Source: an uncultured Bacilli bacterium
GTDB taxonomy: Bacteria > Bacillota_I > Bacilli_A > RF39 > UBA660
Direction: 5' to 3'
Assembly: GCA_944359725.1 (NCBI GenBank)
Contig: CALVSY010000011.1
Location: 1 to 46,093, forward strand
Length of the DNA: 46,093 nt
How positions within the stretch are numbered: the first letter of the stretch is position 1; each line of letters starts with the position of its first letter. A program made the translations under genes and the position numbers. Positions 32,023 through 40,316 of the stretch are shown piece by piece. Below the pieces are notes generated by a model. The model made no database searches and had not been told where the DNA came from. It worked only from the letters and a program-made list of their open reading frames with translations.

Positions 32023-34020
32023 TTAAAGACTTTCTGGAATAATTACGTTAGCATCAGATTTTCTATTTAATACAAATTCTTTTGCCGTTTCATCTTTTAC
32101 ATAAATAGTCATTCCGCCTGGCATACCCGCAAATGCAGCATCATAACTAGTAACTTTAGCAAAGTCAAAATTTCTTATATCTAACTCTGTTAATTTTGTG
32201 GAAGCAAAAAACATGTACCAAATACTAGTAACATTACTAGTATTAAAATTTGACAAATCAAGTCTTGTTAACGATGGACATTCACGAAACATTGCACCCA
32301 TATCTGTTACATTTGATGTATCAAAACTAGTTACATCAATATCTGATAATTTGGAACAACTTTGAAACATAGCATTCATATTCTTTACATTACTTGTATT
32401 AAATGATGATAAATCTAATTTTGTTAAAGAAGAGCATCCAAGAAACATATTTTGCATTGTTGTTACTTTTGAGGTATTAAATGATGATAAGTCCAAATGT
32501 GTCAAGGATGAACAAGACTGAAACATAGAGAACATAGTTGTTACATTTTCTGTATTAAATAACGATATATCTAAGTCTGTCAAACCATTACAAAACCTAA
32601 ACATACAATACATATTAGTCACTTGTGATGTATTAAATGACGATAAATCCAATTGTGTTAATGATGAGCACCTACTAAACATTTCTGACATACTTGTTAC
32701 GTTTGATGTGTCGAAGTTTGATAAATTAATATTTATTAAGGATGAGCAGCCATAAAACATATTAGACATACTCGTTACATTAGATGTGTCAAAGTTTGAT
32801 AAATCAAGACTTTCTAGTTTCGAACATTCTCCAAACATATTTTGCATTGTTGTCACTTTTTCTGTATTAAATGATGATAAATCTAATTCTGTCAAAGACG
32901 AACAACCATTAAACATATGATACATATTGTTTACATTTGATACGTTAAATGAAGATAAATTAAGTTCTGTTAATTTGGAACACCCATGAAACATTTGGCT
33001 CATACTAGTCACTCTTGAAGTATCAAAAGATGATACATTAAGATTTGTTAATGATGAACATCCATAAAACATATATAGCATATTTGTTACATTACTTGTA
33101 TTAAAAAAAGATAAATCTAGCTCTTCTAGTTTAGGACAATTCGAAAACATATATTGCATCAATGTCATACCTTCTGCTTTAAAATAATCATTAAAATTGA
33201 TATTCGTCAATGAAGTAAAGTTACGAAATAAACTTGCAGAACTAACTGGTGCCTCTACTTCTCCTATTCCTCCTATGTATAACTCATATAAATCATTGTT
33301 ATCAGAGTCTTTATACCATGCTATTACTGATCCGTCTTTGTTATATGATGCATCCCAATATCCTATTGCATCTTCTCCTACTTCTAACGTAGGTAAAAAT
33401 GTTATTTCTTCTACACTCTCTTTTGCTATTGTTCCATTATAAAATGTTGAAGTTTCAGCACCGTCATTTCCTCTGGCCAAAATAGACTCTGGTTTTACAA
33501 AGTTAAATTTTATTGTTGTATCTAAGTTTGTGTTAGATGGCATACTTATATCATCTTTATACTTTATTGTTACGGTAAATTCTTTTACATCTCCTGGATT
33601 TATTAGCTCTCTTAAACCTATTCCTTCTATTACGTATTCCATATTGGTGTTGTTATTTATAGGCTGTTCTACCGAGTCTATCCACATTGCTACATTCCCT
33701 AGGTTTGTTATTTCTACTTTATAGGTTATTGTAGAAGCCAATTCTTTTAAGTCTACTCCTAGTTTTATCGTGTTTTTAGAATAATCTGATTCATAGTTTT
33801 CTAAACCGTTATTTACTATTTCACTTAAAGAAATGTTGGTTATCCTTATATCTTCTTGAGGTCTAAACTTAGCCTCTCCACTTATCTTTACTTCTCTATT
33901 TAGTGCGGCATACCCAACGCTAAATGATAAAACAAATATCGTAACTAGCATAAACATCATTTCGTTAAATTTATTCTTTTTTATTTTCTTATCTTTTACT
34001 TTTCTTAATCTTAACCTCAT
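32023..34020 (-). CDS. BspA-like surface protein with DUF285 repeats
   Basis: A 665-residue exported protein. A basic N-terminus and a membrane/signal segment (about 20-42, MMFMLVTIFVLSFSVGYAAL) come first, then a beta-sandwich-like region (about 45-180, starting NREVKISGEAKFRPQEDIRI). A run of 13 tandem DUF285 units follows (about 265-640), each about 26 residues on the plan C-S-S-L-T-x-L-D-L-S-S-F-N-T-S-N-V-T-x-M-x-x-M-F. A short end has no LPxTG motif. DUF285/BspA repeats serve in adhesion and host interaction and expand quickly. Base composition and neighbours (transposase remnant, broken gene) suggest an accessory region. ATG follows AGAGGG. The upstream promoter contains a G tract. Confidence 0.93.
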   Translation of the reverse strand: MRLRLRKVKDKKIKKNKFNEMMFMLVTIFVLSFSVGYAALNREVKISGEAKFRPQEDIRITNISLSEIVNNGLENYESDYSKNTIKLGVDLKELASTITYKVEITNLGNVAMWIDSVEQPINNNTNMEYVIEGIGLRELINPGDVKEFTVTIKYKDDISMPSNTNLDTTIKFNFVKPESILARGNDGAETSTFYNGTIAKESVEEITFLPTLEVGEDAIGYWDASYNKDGSVIAWYKDSDNNDLYELYIGGIGEVEAPVSSASLFRNFTSLTNINFNDYFKAEGMTLMQYMFSNCPKLEELDLSFFNTSNVTNMLYMFYGCSSLTNLNVSSFDTSRVTSMSQMFHGCSKLTELNLSSFNVSNVNNMYHMFNGCSSLTELDLSSFNTEKVTTMQNMFGECSKLESLDLSNFDTSNVTSMSNMFYGCSSLININLSNFDTSNVTSMSEMFSRCSSLTQLDLSSFNTSQVTNMYCMFRFCNGLTDLDISLFNTENVTTMFSMFQSCSSLTHLDLSSFNTSKVTTMQNMFLGCSSLTKLDLSSFNTSNVKNMNAMFQSCSKLSDIDVTSFDTSNVTDMGAMFRECPSLTRLDLSNFNTSNVTSIWYMFFASTKLTELDIRNFDFAKVTSYDAAFAGMPGGMTIYVKDETAKEFVLNRKSDANVIIPESL

Positions 34021-34056
34021 GTGGATAACCCTCTTATTTCTATTATTTACATGTTT

Positions 34057-34085
34057 ATAATATCATATACCCCCTCCCCGGTCAA
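34057..34085 (-). promoter_or_regulatory. BspA-like gene promoter with G-tract spacer
   Basis: Minus strand TTGACC (34085-34080), 17-nt spacer, TATTAT (34062-34057) with TG in extended -10 position. The spacer begins GGGGAGGGGG, striking in such A/T-rich DNA. Length change in a G tract between -35 and -10 is a known phase-variation mechanism; that it happens here is inference. Confidence 0.65.
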
Positions 34086-34208
34086 GATTTGATTTTTCCT
34101 GTGGAAAGCGAGTGAGATGTATACTTTTTATTAGACAGTTGTTAAAGAGGGTGTTATATATGTAGATTTTATGATAAATTATTATTGATTACGAAAGGTG
34201 TGATTGTT

Positions 34209-34307
34209 ATGTCTATGTCTTATTCCAGAGACTTTAAAAAAATGACCGTTGAACTTATTAAACTTCAAGGTCACTCTACTATTAAAAATGCTAAGCTTAA
34301 GATATAA
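34209..34307 (+). pseudogene. Transposase N-terminal remnant
   Basis: A 32-codon frame, M-S-M-S-Y-S-R-D-F-K-K-M-T-V-E-L-I-K-L-Q-G-H-S then TIKNAKLKI and stop, preceded by AAAGGTGTG. The YSxDF...GHS pattern is the start of the helix-turn-helix of IS630/IS3-type transposases, usually followed by a few hundred residues that are absent here. No catalytic part and no terminal repeats were found, so it is a dead fragment. It lies upstream of the surface protein gene, on the opposite strand. Confidence 0.6.
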
Positions 34308-34339
34308 TCTTTTTACTAAATTTTATAAAGGCTAACTTC

Positions 34340-34603
34340 TTAGATCAAGTATTTATTTCCAATTTTACTTAATACGAATGCAAACGATATATATACCAAA
34401 GTAAATAATGCAATTAAAATAGCTATAACATTTAAATTAAACGCATAAACGCAAATTTTGAAACTATTATGAGAATTACATAACCTAAACTTCTTGATCC
34501 ATTAATTATTATCTCAAATCAAAATACATAACCTAACTCATTTTCAATACCTATTTTTTTCTTTATATCTTTTAAAAAATTTTTCAGCCATGGCATCTAT
34601 CAT
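34340..34603 (-). pseudogene. Decayed membrane-protein gene
   Basis: The 300-bp stretch after 34609 has coding-like composition on the minus strand but is broken. It starts MIDAMAEKFFKRYK, shifts frame in a poly-A run to give KKIGIENELGYVF, meets TGA, continues FEIIINGSRSLGYVILII, then shifts again to VIAILIALFTLVYISFAFVL before a stop. Together the pieces read as one hydrophobic membrane protein with at least two lesions. The first part is faintly AgrB-like (I-x-x-E-x-E-x-x-Y...EIIIN), which is a guess. No intact frame or ribosome site remains. Confidence 0.45.
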
Positions 34604-34608
34604 ATCTT

Positions 34609-34926
34609 TTATTTCTTCATTTTATCATATTGTTTATACATGTATTGAACACTATTTTCTAAAAAGAAATAATGATATATATAAAAGAAATCAAGGATTA
34701 GAAAAATAAAAAATGGTATAAACATAATAATACTATATTTTGTTAGAAATAAAACTAAAAACGTAAAGAAAGCAAAAGAAAGTGTAATGATTAAATGAAC
34801 TATTCTTTCTTTTTGAAATAAATTTAGTTTAAGCTTAAAATCATATATTTCTTCCTTACTAAATTTATGGTTATCATTAATTTTTGTATCTATTTCACTA
34901 ATATATTTCTTAATATAATTTTTCAT
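34609..34926 (-). CDS. Hypothetical two-helix membrane protein, 105 aa
   Basis: Unknown protein: a charged N-terminal helical part (MKNYIKKYISEIDTKINDN), then two adjacent membrane helices (about 46-65, HLIITLSFAFFTFLVLFLTK, and 67-90, rich in Phe/Ile), then a short cytoplasmic tail with KQYDKMKK. ATG at 34926 follows AAAGGAG; the longer frame overlaps the YbaK-type gene and lacks a ribosome site. It lies 22 bp after the deacylase gene and just before the decayed membrane gene, so it may be a survivor of the same accessory block. Confidence 0.55.
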   Translation of the reverse strand: MKNYIKKYISEIDTKINDNHKFSKEEIYDFKLKLNLFQKERIVHLIITLSFAFFTFLVLFLTKYSIIMFIPFFIFLILDFFYIYHYFFLENSVQYMYKQYDKMKK

Positions 34927-34948
34927 TTTTACTCCTTTATATAATCTT

Positions 34949-35410
34949 TTATTTGCAAACATCTACCCATGCTTTATAATTTGATGCTTTTTGAAGTTCA
35001 TCAATTGTTAGTTTAACAGCACTATTACCGTTTCCACAGGCAGGATAAATAACACTATGCTCTTTTAACGATACATCTAAATAAACTATCACATCATCAT
35101 TTATTCCAAAAGGACATACGCCTCCTACATCATGACCTATCATTTTTTCTACGTCCTGTTTTGGAATCATTTTAGCCTTTGTTTTGAACTCTTTTTTATA
35201 TTTGGAATTATCTATTTTTTTGTCTCCTGCCGCAACTATTAATACTTTTTTATCTCCTACTAAAAAAGACATCGTTTTTGCAATCTCACCTTCTTCAGCA
35301 CCTAATAAGTCAGCTGCTTCTTTTACCGTTTTTGAAGAATCATTAAACTCTATTACATTGTTTTCTAATTTGTATTTTGCTAAATGATTTTTAGCTTTTA
35401 TAAATGACAT
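34949..35410 (-). CDS. YbaK/EbsC-type aminoacyl-tRNA deacylase
   Basis: A 153-residue member of the YbaK/ProXp superfamily that hydrolyses mischarged tRNAs (Cys-tRNA-Pro in YbaK) in trans. Marks include VKEAADLLGAEEGEIAKTMSF with the conserved catalytic Lys (about 45), FLVGDKKVLIVAAGDKKID, the GHDVGGVCPFGI loop and the final VIYPACGNGNSAVKLTIDEL. The exact substrate cannot be told; the GxxP-type loop is GVCPFG. ATG follows AAAGGAAGTG. It is isolated from the next gene by 35 bp. Confidence 0.9.
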   Translation of the reverse strand: MSFIKAKNHLAKYKLENNVIEFNDSSKTVKEAADLLGAEEGEIAKTMSFLVGDKKVLIVAAGDKKIDNSKYKKEFKTKAKMIPKQDVEKMIGHDVGGVCPFGINDDVIVYLDVSLKEHSVIYPACGNGNSAVKLTIDELQKASNYKAWVDVCK

Positions 35411-35445
35411 ATAAACACTTCCTTTTAATTACATTTTATAATATT

Positions 35446-36708
35446 TTAATTTCTAATTTTAAGAATGGTTACGCACTCTGTGTGTGCCGTGTTCGGAAAC
35501 ATATCAACAGGAATTACTTTTTTCACGTCATATAAATCCGTTAAATATGATAAGTCTCTTGCCATAGTAACAGGATTGCATGATATATAAACAATTTTTT
35601 TAGGATTCATTTTTTTCATTATTGCAATGGTTTTTCTATCTACTCCATGTCTTGGTGGATCAACTATTATTACATCTATTTGTTCTTTTATCTTATTTAT
35701 TTCTTTTGCGGCATCACCACAAATAAATCTTACGTTGTTAATCCCATTTATTTTTAAGTTTTCTTTAGCATTTAAAACAGCATCAGGAACTATTTCTATA
35801 CCTATTACTTTCTTTACGTGTGATGATATAATGCATGATATCGTTCCTGTTCCTGAATACAAATCAAGTACTACATCACTTGATTTTAATTTTGCATTAT
35901 CTAAAGCTATTTTATATAACTTTTCTGTTTGAACATCATTAACCTGAAAAAATGATTTTGATGAACATAAAAACATAAGACCATTTGATATTTGATTGAT
36001 ATAACCAGTTCCATATACTACCTTATCATTAAAAACAACCGTCTTTAAATTATCTATATTAGTAGTTAAATAATCTAATATTTCCATATCATCATTACTT
36101 AAAGAATAAATATCTATTAAAACCTCGTCTAGTGCATTACCATGTTTTATTGTTACGTTTTTAATTTTGTTCTTATGGGATTTTATATAATTTCTTATAA
36201 CGTTTAAGCAATCATTTATTTTATTTTCTGCAAGAAGGCAATATTCTGTGTCAACTAACTGATAAGTACCCTCAGCATAAAAACCAATTCTATCGTCTTC
36301 TACTTTAAAACTTACTTTGTTTCTGTAATGATCATCCTTAAAACAAGGCACGCAATCATCTACTTTAGCATCTATCTTTCCGATTCTTTTTAGTGCGTTT
36401 TCTACCTTTTCCTTTTTGAATTTTAAGTTTTCCTCTTTTGTTTGATGCCTTAAATTACATCCTCCGCACTCTTCGTAATAAGGACATTTTGAAGTTACTC
36501 GTTTTTCAGAAGACTCTAGCACTTCAACTATTTTTCCACGCGCAAAATTCTTTTTTAACTCAGTTATTCTTACTCTTACTTTTTCTCCAACCAAAGCCTT
36601 TGGCACGAACACAACCATCCCATTTATTTTACAAACTCCATTAGCTTCATTCTCTAAAGAAGTTATAACCGTTTCGTATATTTCATCTATTTTAAGCTCT
36701 TTAAGCAT
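35446..36708 (-). CDS. rlmD: 23S rRNA (uracil-5-)-methyltransferase, RlmD/RlmCD type
   Basis: SAM-dependent enzyme making 5-methyluridine in 23S rRNA, 420 residues. Order: N-terminal TRAM domain (about 8-60), a [4Fe-4S] cluster site CPYYEECGGCNLRHQ plus a later Cys in DTEYC, then the SAM-binding VLDLYSGTGTI, VIGIEIVPDAV, VDPPRHG and the catalytic Cys in YISCNPVTMARDL. In Bacilli one enzyme of this type (RlmCD) often does both U747 and U1939; which site is used here is not visible. ATG at 36708 follows AGGTGAT. It has its own TTGCTT/TATAAT promoter. Confidence 0.93.
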   Translation of the reverse strand: MLKELKIDEIYETVITSLENEANGVCKINGMVVFVPKALVGEKVRVRITELKKNFARGKIVEVLESSEKRVTSKCPYYEECGGCNLRHQTKEENLKFKKEKVENALKRIGKIDAKVDDCVPCFKDDHYRNKVSFKVEDDRIGFYAEGTYQLVDTEYCLLAENKINDCLNVIRNYIKSHKNKIKNVTIKHGNALDEVLIDIYSLSNDDMEILDYLTTNIDNLKTVVFNDKVVYGTGYINQISNGLMFLCSSKSFFQVNDVQTEKLYKIALDNAKLKSSDVVLDLYSGTGTISCIISSHVKKVIGIEIVPDAVLNAKENLKINGINNVRFICGDAAKEINKIKEQIDVIIVDPPRHGVDRKTIAIMKKMNPKKIVYISCNPVTMARDLSYLTDLYDVKKVIPVDMFPNTAHTECVTILKIRN

Positions 36709-36725
36709 TTTTATCACCTAATTTC

Positions 36726-36753
36726 ATTATACTCTATAATGCATCTTAAGCAA
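36726..36753 (-). promoter_or_regulatory. Promoter of the rlmD-type gene
   Basis: Minus strand TTGCTT (36753-36748), 16-nt spacer, TATAAT (36731-36726), close to the start codon, giving a short leader. Confidence 0.65.
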
Positions 36754-36756
36754 AAT

Positions 36757-36786
36757 AAAAATAAGTTTTAGTGTAAACTTATTTTT
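36757..36786 (-). terminator. Intrinsic terminator after nifJ
   Basis: Minus strand AAAAATAAGTTT pairs fully with AAACTTATTTTT around a 6-nt loop, then more T. Confidence 0.8.
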
Positions 36787-36793
36787 ACTTTAA

Positions 36794-39700
36794 TTATTTT
36801 TCAGATAACTCTTTATAAAAATTAAATCTTTTAATAGCATTTTCTTTGTTTATTTCAAATAATTCTTTTGCTCTATTTTCATTTACTAGTTTTGTCATGG
36901 TATACCTGTTTTCATTATTTAAAAACTCCTCGTACTTATCAAAGTTAGGATTTTTAAAATCTAAGTATAACTTTTCATCATTTGGTTTATATCTAAATAG
37001 TGGCCAGTATCCACTTTCAACGGCTAGTTTTTCTTCTTTTATACTGTTTTTCATACCGGATTTAATACCATGGTTAATACATGGTGCATAAGCAATTATT
37101 ATGGATGGACCAATATTTTCTTTTGCTTCAGTAAAGGCTTTTATCGTCTGCTGCATGTTAGCGCCTAGTGATACGCTTGCAACATATACATCATCATAAG
37201 CCATCGCCATTCTAGCTAGATCTTTTTTCTTTCCTTTTTTACCGCTGGATGCAAATTTTGCCGTTGCACCAGATCTTGTTGATTTTGATTTTTGTCCACC
37301 GGTATTAGAATATACCTCAGTATCCAAAACTAGTATATTTACGTTTTCTCCCGATGCTAAAACGTGATCTAATCCTCCATAACCAATGTCATAAGCCCAA
37401 CCATCGCCTCCTATTATCCAAGTTGTTTTAGGCATTATGTATTTTTTTAGTCTTTCTGCCTTTAAAGCTTCACTAAAGTCAAAATATTTAAACATTCGTT
37501 CACACGCATCTATATCATCAGGATTATTAATCCAGTTATCCGCTATTTCTTTGTTTTCCTCAGATAAGTTACTGTTTTGTAAGATATTTTTAATCTTTTC
37601 TTTTTGATATAAATCTCCCATTTCCATACCAAGACCAAACTCCGCGTTATCCTCAAATAAAGAGTTAACCCAAGATACACTATAAGGCATAGAAGGATGA
37701 GATCCACCGTAAATTGATGAACAACCAGTTGCGTTTGCAATAACTAAGCTTTCACCAAAAAGCTGCGTTAATAACTTAAGATATGGAGTCTCTCCGCATC
37801 CTGCGCAAGCTCCAGAAAACTCAAATAATGGTTTTTCAAACTGAGAACCTTTAATCGTGTTTTTAGGCGCAATGTTTTTATTTTTTACCATTTCAAATAT
37901 CATGCTTACGTTTTTTCTATCGCTTTTTACCGCTTCCATCATCGTTATGGCTTTTTCCTTAGCAGGACAAACCTCGCTACAGACACCGCACCCCGTGCAA
38001 TCTTCTTTTGATATTGCCATGTAAAAGTATAAATCATCTTTTCCGGTTACTTTTTTTACCTTACCTTCTAAATCAAACTTTTTAACCTCATCTTCAGTTA
38101 AAACAAAAGGTCTTATAACAGCATGAGGACACGCAAGTGCACACATGTTACACTGTATGCAGTTATCCTTATTCCAGCACGGTAACATCTCAGCAATATC
38201 TCTTTTTTCTAACTTAGAAGTACCAGGTGCAAAAGAACCATCTTTATGCTTAATAAAGTCTTTAACGGTTAGTTCATCACCTTTTAATCTTGATGCATAC
38301 TTAAGTATTTTATCTTCCATTAAATCAGGTTTTTCATCATCCTTGCTCGTCAAAGATGTCATGTTAATATCAAGTTCTCTTAAAGAATCATCAACGCTTT
38401 TTATCGCATTTAAATTAGCATCTACTATTTCTTTACCTTTTTTGCTAAATTTCTTTATTATTTGATCTTTTATCTTTTCTTTTACCGCTTCATAATTAAC
38501 AAGGTTTGCAAGTTTAAAAATAGCAGTTTCCATAATAGCACTTATTTTATTTGGTATGTTATTTTCCTTAGCTATTTTAAAAGCATCAATAACGTATGTT
38601 TTTACTTCTTTATCAATAAGTTCTTTTTTTACATTATTTGGAATTAATTTAATTAAATCCTCGTTACTTAAAGATGATGAAATTATAAAAATTCCGCCTT
38701 TTTTTATGCTACGCACAATATCATATTTAAGTAGGTATTTATCCTTTGTACAAACAAGTAGGTTTGCTTTATCAATGTAATAAGAACTTCTTATATCGTC
38801 TTTTGACACCCTTAAATGACTTTTTGTTACGCCACCACTTTTTTTAGAATCATACTGAAAATATCCTTGAACGTAAGCGTTGGTATAATTTCCAAGAATC
38901 GTTATTATGTCTTTAGATGCCGTTACCATTCCATCAGAGCCATACCCATAAATTAATATTTCTCTTTGTCCTTTATGTTTTATTTTATAATCATTAACGG
39001 GTATGCTTTTATGTGTTAAATCATCAGTTATTCCAACCGTAAATGAAGTAAAACAGTTAGGATCATCTAAAAAGTCATAAACGGCTTTTACTTGAGCAGC
39101 ATCAGTGTTCTTAGATGAAAGTCCATATCTACCTCCAATTATTAATGGTCTTTGTTTTTCATCTTGAAAAATAGAACAAACATCTAAATATAATGGCTCA
39201 CCAATAGATCCTGCTTCTTTTGTTCTGTCTAAAACCGCGATTTTTTTAACCGTTTTAGGCATTACATCCATAAAATATTTTTTACTAAATGGTCTATATA
39301 AATGAACCTCTATTAAGCCTAAGTCCTCCTCATTATCAATTACTTCTTTTATGGTATCACAAACAGATCCCATTGCAACAATTACTTTACTTGCGTTTTT
39401 ATCACCATAATAATTAAATGGTTTATAATCTTTACCAGTTATTTCATTTATCTTTTGCATATAAGTATTTACAACATCTGGCATCTTATCATAGTTTTCA
39501 TTCCTTGCCTCGGTGTTTTGAAAATATATATCATCGTTTTCGGTTGTACCACGAATTTGTTTTTTTGCAATCAAACTATTATTCCTAAAGTCCTCAAGTG
39601 CTTTTCTATTTATTAAATACTTTAAGTCCTTACCGTCTAATACCTCTATTTTCTTAAGCTCGTGTGACGTTCTAAAACCATCAAAGAAATTAACTACTGG

Positions 39701-40192
39701 CATGCTGTTATCAATTGAAGATAAATAAGATACCGCGGTTAAATTCATGACATCCTGCACGCTTGATGATGCAATCATAGCAAAACCAGTAGGCCTTACC
39801 GCATAAATATCTTGATGATCTCCTAAAATACTTAAAGCATGAGTTGCAATAGAACGTGCTGCTACGTTTATAACACATGGAAGGCATTCCCCTGCTATTT
39901 TATACATGCTAGGTATCATTAAAAGTAGTCCTTGAGATGCTGTGTAAGTAGTTGCTAAAACCCCTGATTGTAAAGCACCATGAACCAGTGCAATAGCTCC
40001 TGCCTCGCTTTGCATCTCCATTACTTTAACGGGCGTTCCGTATAAGTTATTAAAACCTTTACTTGATAGCTCATCTACCTTTTCAGCCATGGTTGAAGCT
40101 GGAGTAATAGGATAAATACCCGCAATCTCACTAAATAAATAAGATACGTAACTACAAGCCTCATTACCATCCATAACTTTGTATTGTTTCAT
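36794..40192 (-). CDS. nifJ: Pyruvate:ferredoxin (flavodoxin) oxidoreductase
   Basis: One-chain enzyme (1132 residues) converting pyruvate and CoA to acetyl-CoA, CO2 and reduced ferredoxin, the anaerobic route from glycolysis. Domain order is standard: N-terminal YPITPASTMAEK with the pyruvate-binding Thr, a second gamma-type domain, a two-cluster ferredoxin insert with CIQCNMCALACPHA and CTGCGVCSEVCPAKEKA, and the TPP domain with GACAGCGETPY, NATGCSSIYGG, GGDGWAYDIGYGGLDH and VLDTEVYSNTGGQ. The C-terminal Cys (YAPCINHG) binds the proximal cluster. ATG at 40192 follows GAAGGTG. It supports an anaerobic, fermentative organism. Single-gene unit with a divergent promoter. Confidence 0.97.
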   Translation of the reverse strand: MKQYKVMDGNEACSYVSYLFSEIAGIYPITPASTMAEKVDELSSKGFNNLYGTPVKVMEMQSEAGAIALVHGALQSGVLATTYTASQGLLLMIPSMYKIAGECLPCVINVAARSIATHALSILGDHQDIYAVRPTGFAMIASSSVQDVMNLTAVSYLSSIDNSMPVVNFFDGFRTSHELKKIEVLDGKDLKYLINRKALEDFRNNSLIAKKQIRGTTENDDIYFQNTEARNENYDKMPDVVNTYMQKINEITGKDYKPFNYYGDKNASKVIVAMGSVCDTIKEVIDNEEDLGLIEVHLYRPFSKKYFMDVMPKTVKKIAVLDRTKEAGSIGEPLYLDVCSIFQDEKQRPLIIGGRYGLSSKNTDAAQVKAVYDFLDDPNCFTSFTVGITDDLTHKSIPVNDYKIKHKGQREILIYGYGSDGMVTASKDIITILGNYTNAYVQGYFQYDSKKSGGVTKSHLRVSKDDIRSSYYIDKANLLVCTKDKYLLKYDIVRSIKKGGIFIISSSLSNEDLIKLIPNNVKKELIDKEVKTYVIDAFKIAKENNIPNKISAIMETAIFKLANLVNYEAVKEKIKDQIIKKFSKKGKEIVDANLNAIKSVDDSLRELDINMTSLTSKDDEKPDLMEDKILKYASRLKGDELTVKDFIKHKDGSFAPGTSKLEKRDIAEMLPCWNKDNCIQCNMCALACPHAVIRPFVLTEDEVKKFDLEGKVKKVTGKDDLYFYMAISKEDCTGCGVCSEVCPAKEKAITMMEAVKSDRKNVSMIFEMVKNKNIAPKNTIKGSQFEKPLFEFSGACAGCGETPYLKLLTQLFGESLVIANATGCSSIYGGSHPSMPYSVSWVNSLFEDNAEFGLGMEMGDLYQKEKIKNILQNSNLSEENKEIADNWINNPDDIDACERMFKYFDFSEALKAERLKKYIMPKTTWIIGGDGWAYDIGYGGLDHVLASGENVNILVLDTEVYSNTGGQKSKSTRSGATAKFASSGKKGKKKDLARMAMAYDDVYVASVSLGANMQQTIKAFTEAKENIGPSIIIAYAPCINHGIKSGMKNSIKEEKLAVESGYWPLFRYKPNDEKLYLDFKNPNFDKYEEFLNNENRYTMTKLVNENRAKELFEINKENAIKRFNFYKELSEK

Positions 40193-40215
40193 TTTATACA
40201 CCTTCTAACATATCA

Positions 40216-40224
40216 ATTATATCA
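40216..40224 (-). promoter_or_regulatory. nifJ promoter (extended -10)
   Basis: Minus strand TGA-TATAAT (40224-40216), about 24 bp before the nifJ start. The -35 region is poor (TTAAAA), consistent with extended -10 promoters. Confidence 0.6.
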
Positions 40225-40254
40225 TACAATAATAATTATTTTAAACGAAAAAGT

Positions 40255-40283
40255 TTGCTAAATACTTAAAAATATGTTATAGT
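40255..40283 (+). promoter_or_regulatory. Promoter of the HipA-like kinase gene
   Basis: Plus strand TTGCTA (40255-40260), 17-nt spacer, TATAGT (40278-40283) with TG in extended -10 position, divergent from nifJ. Confidence 0.6.
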
Positions 40284-40316
40284 ATCCACTAATTTAAAAG
40301 AAAAGGGGATATAATA

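Noticed and set aside
32200..33190. Tandem DNA repeats as a CRISPR array
   Set aside because: The 78-bp units are in frame and encode DUF285 repeats; there are no unique spacers and no cas genes.
34501..34603. In-frame TGA as possible tryptophan codon (Mycoplasma code) in the broken membrane gene
   Set aside because: TGA is used as a normal stop elsewhere (gene 9846-10328) and the gene also has frameshifts, so decay is simpler.
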